In this document: one piece after another, positions 5,520 to 5,561 of the stretch
Numbering within the stretch: position 1 is the stretch's first letter
Layout: each line of letters begins with the position of its first letter
Assembly (NCBI GenBank): GCA_902783905.1
Contig: CACZSP010000032.1
Location: 1-5,561, forward strand
Length of the DNA stretch: 5,561 bases
Source: an uncultured Ruminococcus sp.
GTDB lineage: Bacteria; Bacillota; Clostridia; Oscillospirales; CAG-272
Direction: 5' to 3'
Program-made: the position numbers and the translations under genes
Notes under the pieces: generated by a model
What the model was told of the DNA's origin: nothing
Seen by the model: the letters and a program-made list of their open reading frames with translations, nothing else
The model's database searches: none

Positions 5520-5536
5520 GTTTCCCTTCGGGAAAC
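5520..5536. repeat. Short perfect hairpin near the right edge
   Basis: GTTTCCC (5520-5526) pairs with GGGAAAC (5530-5536) around TTC. The A-run at 5541-5546 follows on the + strand. On the - strand this is a T-run that precedes the hairpin rather than following it, so neither orientation makes a standard terminator. It may belong to the same repeat element as the cluster just upstream. Confidence 0.45.
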
Positions 5537-5561
5537 TTGCAAAAAATGCTCTCGCCAATCT

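Noticed and set aside
4085..5542. Long open frame (485 codons) on the - strand opposite the GH10 gene
   Set aside because: It mirrors a clearly coding + strand gene with recognisable catalytic motifs. GC-rich codon use leaves the opposite strand free of stops, and its translation is rich in Arg/Val without a recognisable domain.
5202..5558. Small - strand frame running from the right edge across the repeat cluster
   Set aside because: It starts at a TTG with no clear ribosome binding site, crosses the hairpins, and ends inside the GH10 gene on the opposite strand. The right-hand part more likely reflects a repeat element than a protein.

Overview
The window is a GC-rich stretch (roughly 55-60% by eye) with all recognisable genes on the + strand. 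Strong GGAG/GAGGTGAT-type ribosome binding sites, two lipoprotein signal peptides, an InlB-type repeat and a Cna-B-like module all point to a Gram-positive-type bacterium. A carbohydrate-degrading Clostridia-like anaerobe from a gut or rumen is the best guess. That placement is an inference from gene content; no phylogenetic marker is present.

Layout. (1) Positions 2-628 hold the 3' end of an unrecognised gene that is open to the left edge. (2) 647-1192 encodes a small lipoprotein with one cadherin-like beta-sandwich domain. (3) 1196-2989 encodes a multidomain lipoprotein: lipobox, InlB/Flg_new repeat, Cna-B-like module, and a GH5 catalytic domain most like the GH5_2 cellulase group but with altered active-site positions. 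(4) 3009-3995 encodes a PIG3-type quinone oxidoreductase of the MDR superfamily whose usual glycine-rich cofactor loop is degenerate. These four genes are separated by 18, 3 and 19 nt and look like one transcription unit whose start lies outside the window. (5) 3989-4081 is a compact control region. A sigma-A-like promoter has its -35 box across the stop codon of gene 4, a 16-bp perfect palindrome covers the -10 box, and a GC-rich 14-bp-stem hairpin follows. (6) 4082-5407 encodes a GH10 glycoside hydrolase without a signal peptide. (7) 5408-5561 contains no convincing gene but holds direct and inverted repeats that could be a small structured or dispersed repeat element.

Working model (inference): the secreted, lipid-anchored GH5 protein and its small lipoprotein neighbour act on a beta-glycan at the cell surface. 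The cytoplasmic GH10 enzyme processes imported oligosaccharides and has its own regulated promoter. The oxidoreductase between them has no obvious glycan role. Both glycosidases keep their two catalytic glutamates but have lost several subsite residues typical of cellulases and xylanases, so their substrates should not be assumed.

I saw no CRISPR array, tRNA, rRNA, transposase or phage gene. The most notable material is the altered glycosidase active sites, the unusual oxidoreductase loop, the layered inverted repeats before the GH10 gene, and the repeat cluster after it. None of this by itself demonstrates a new system.
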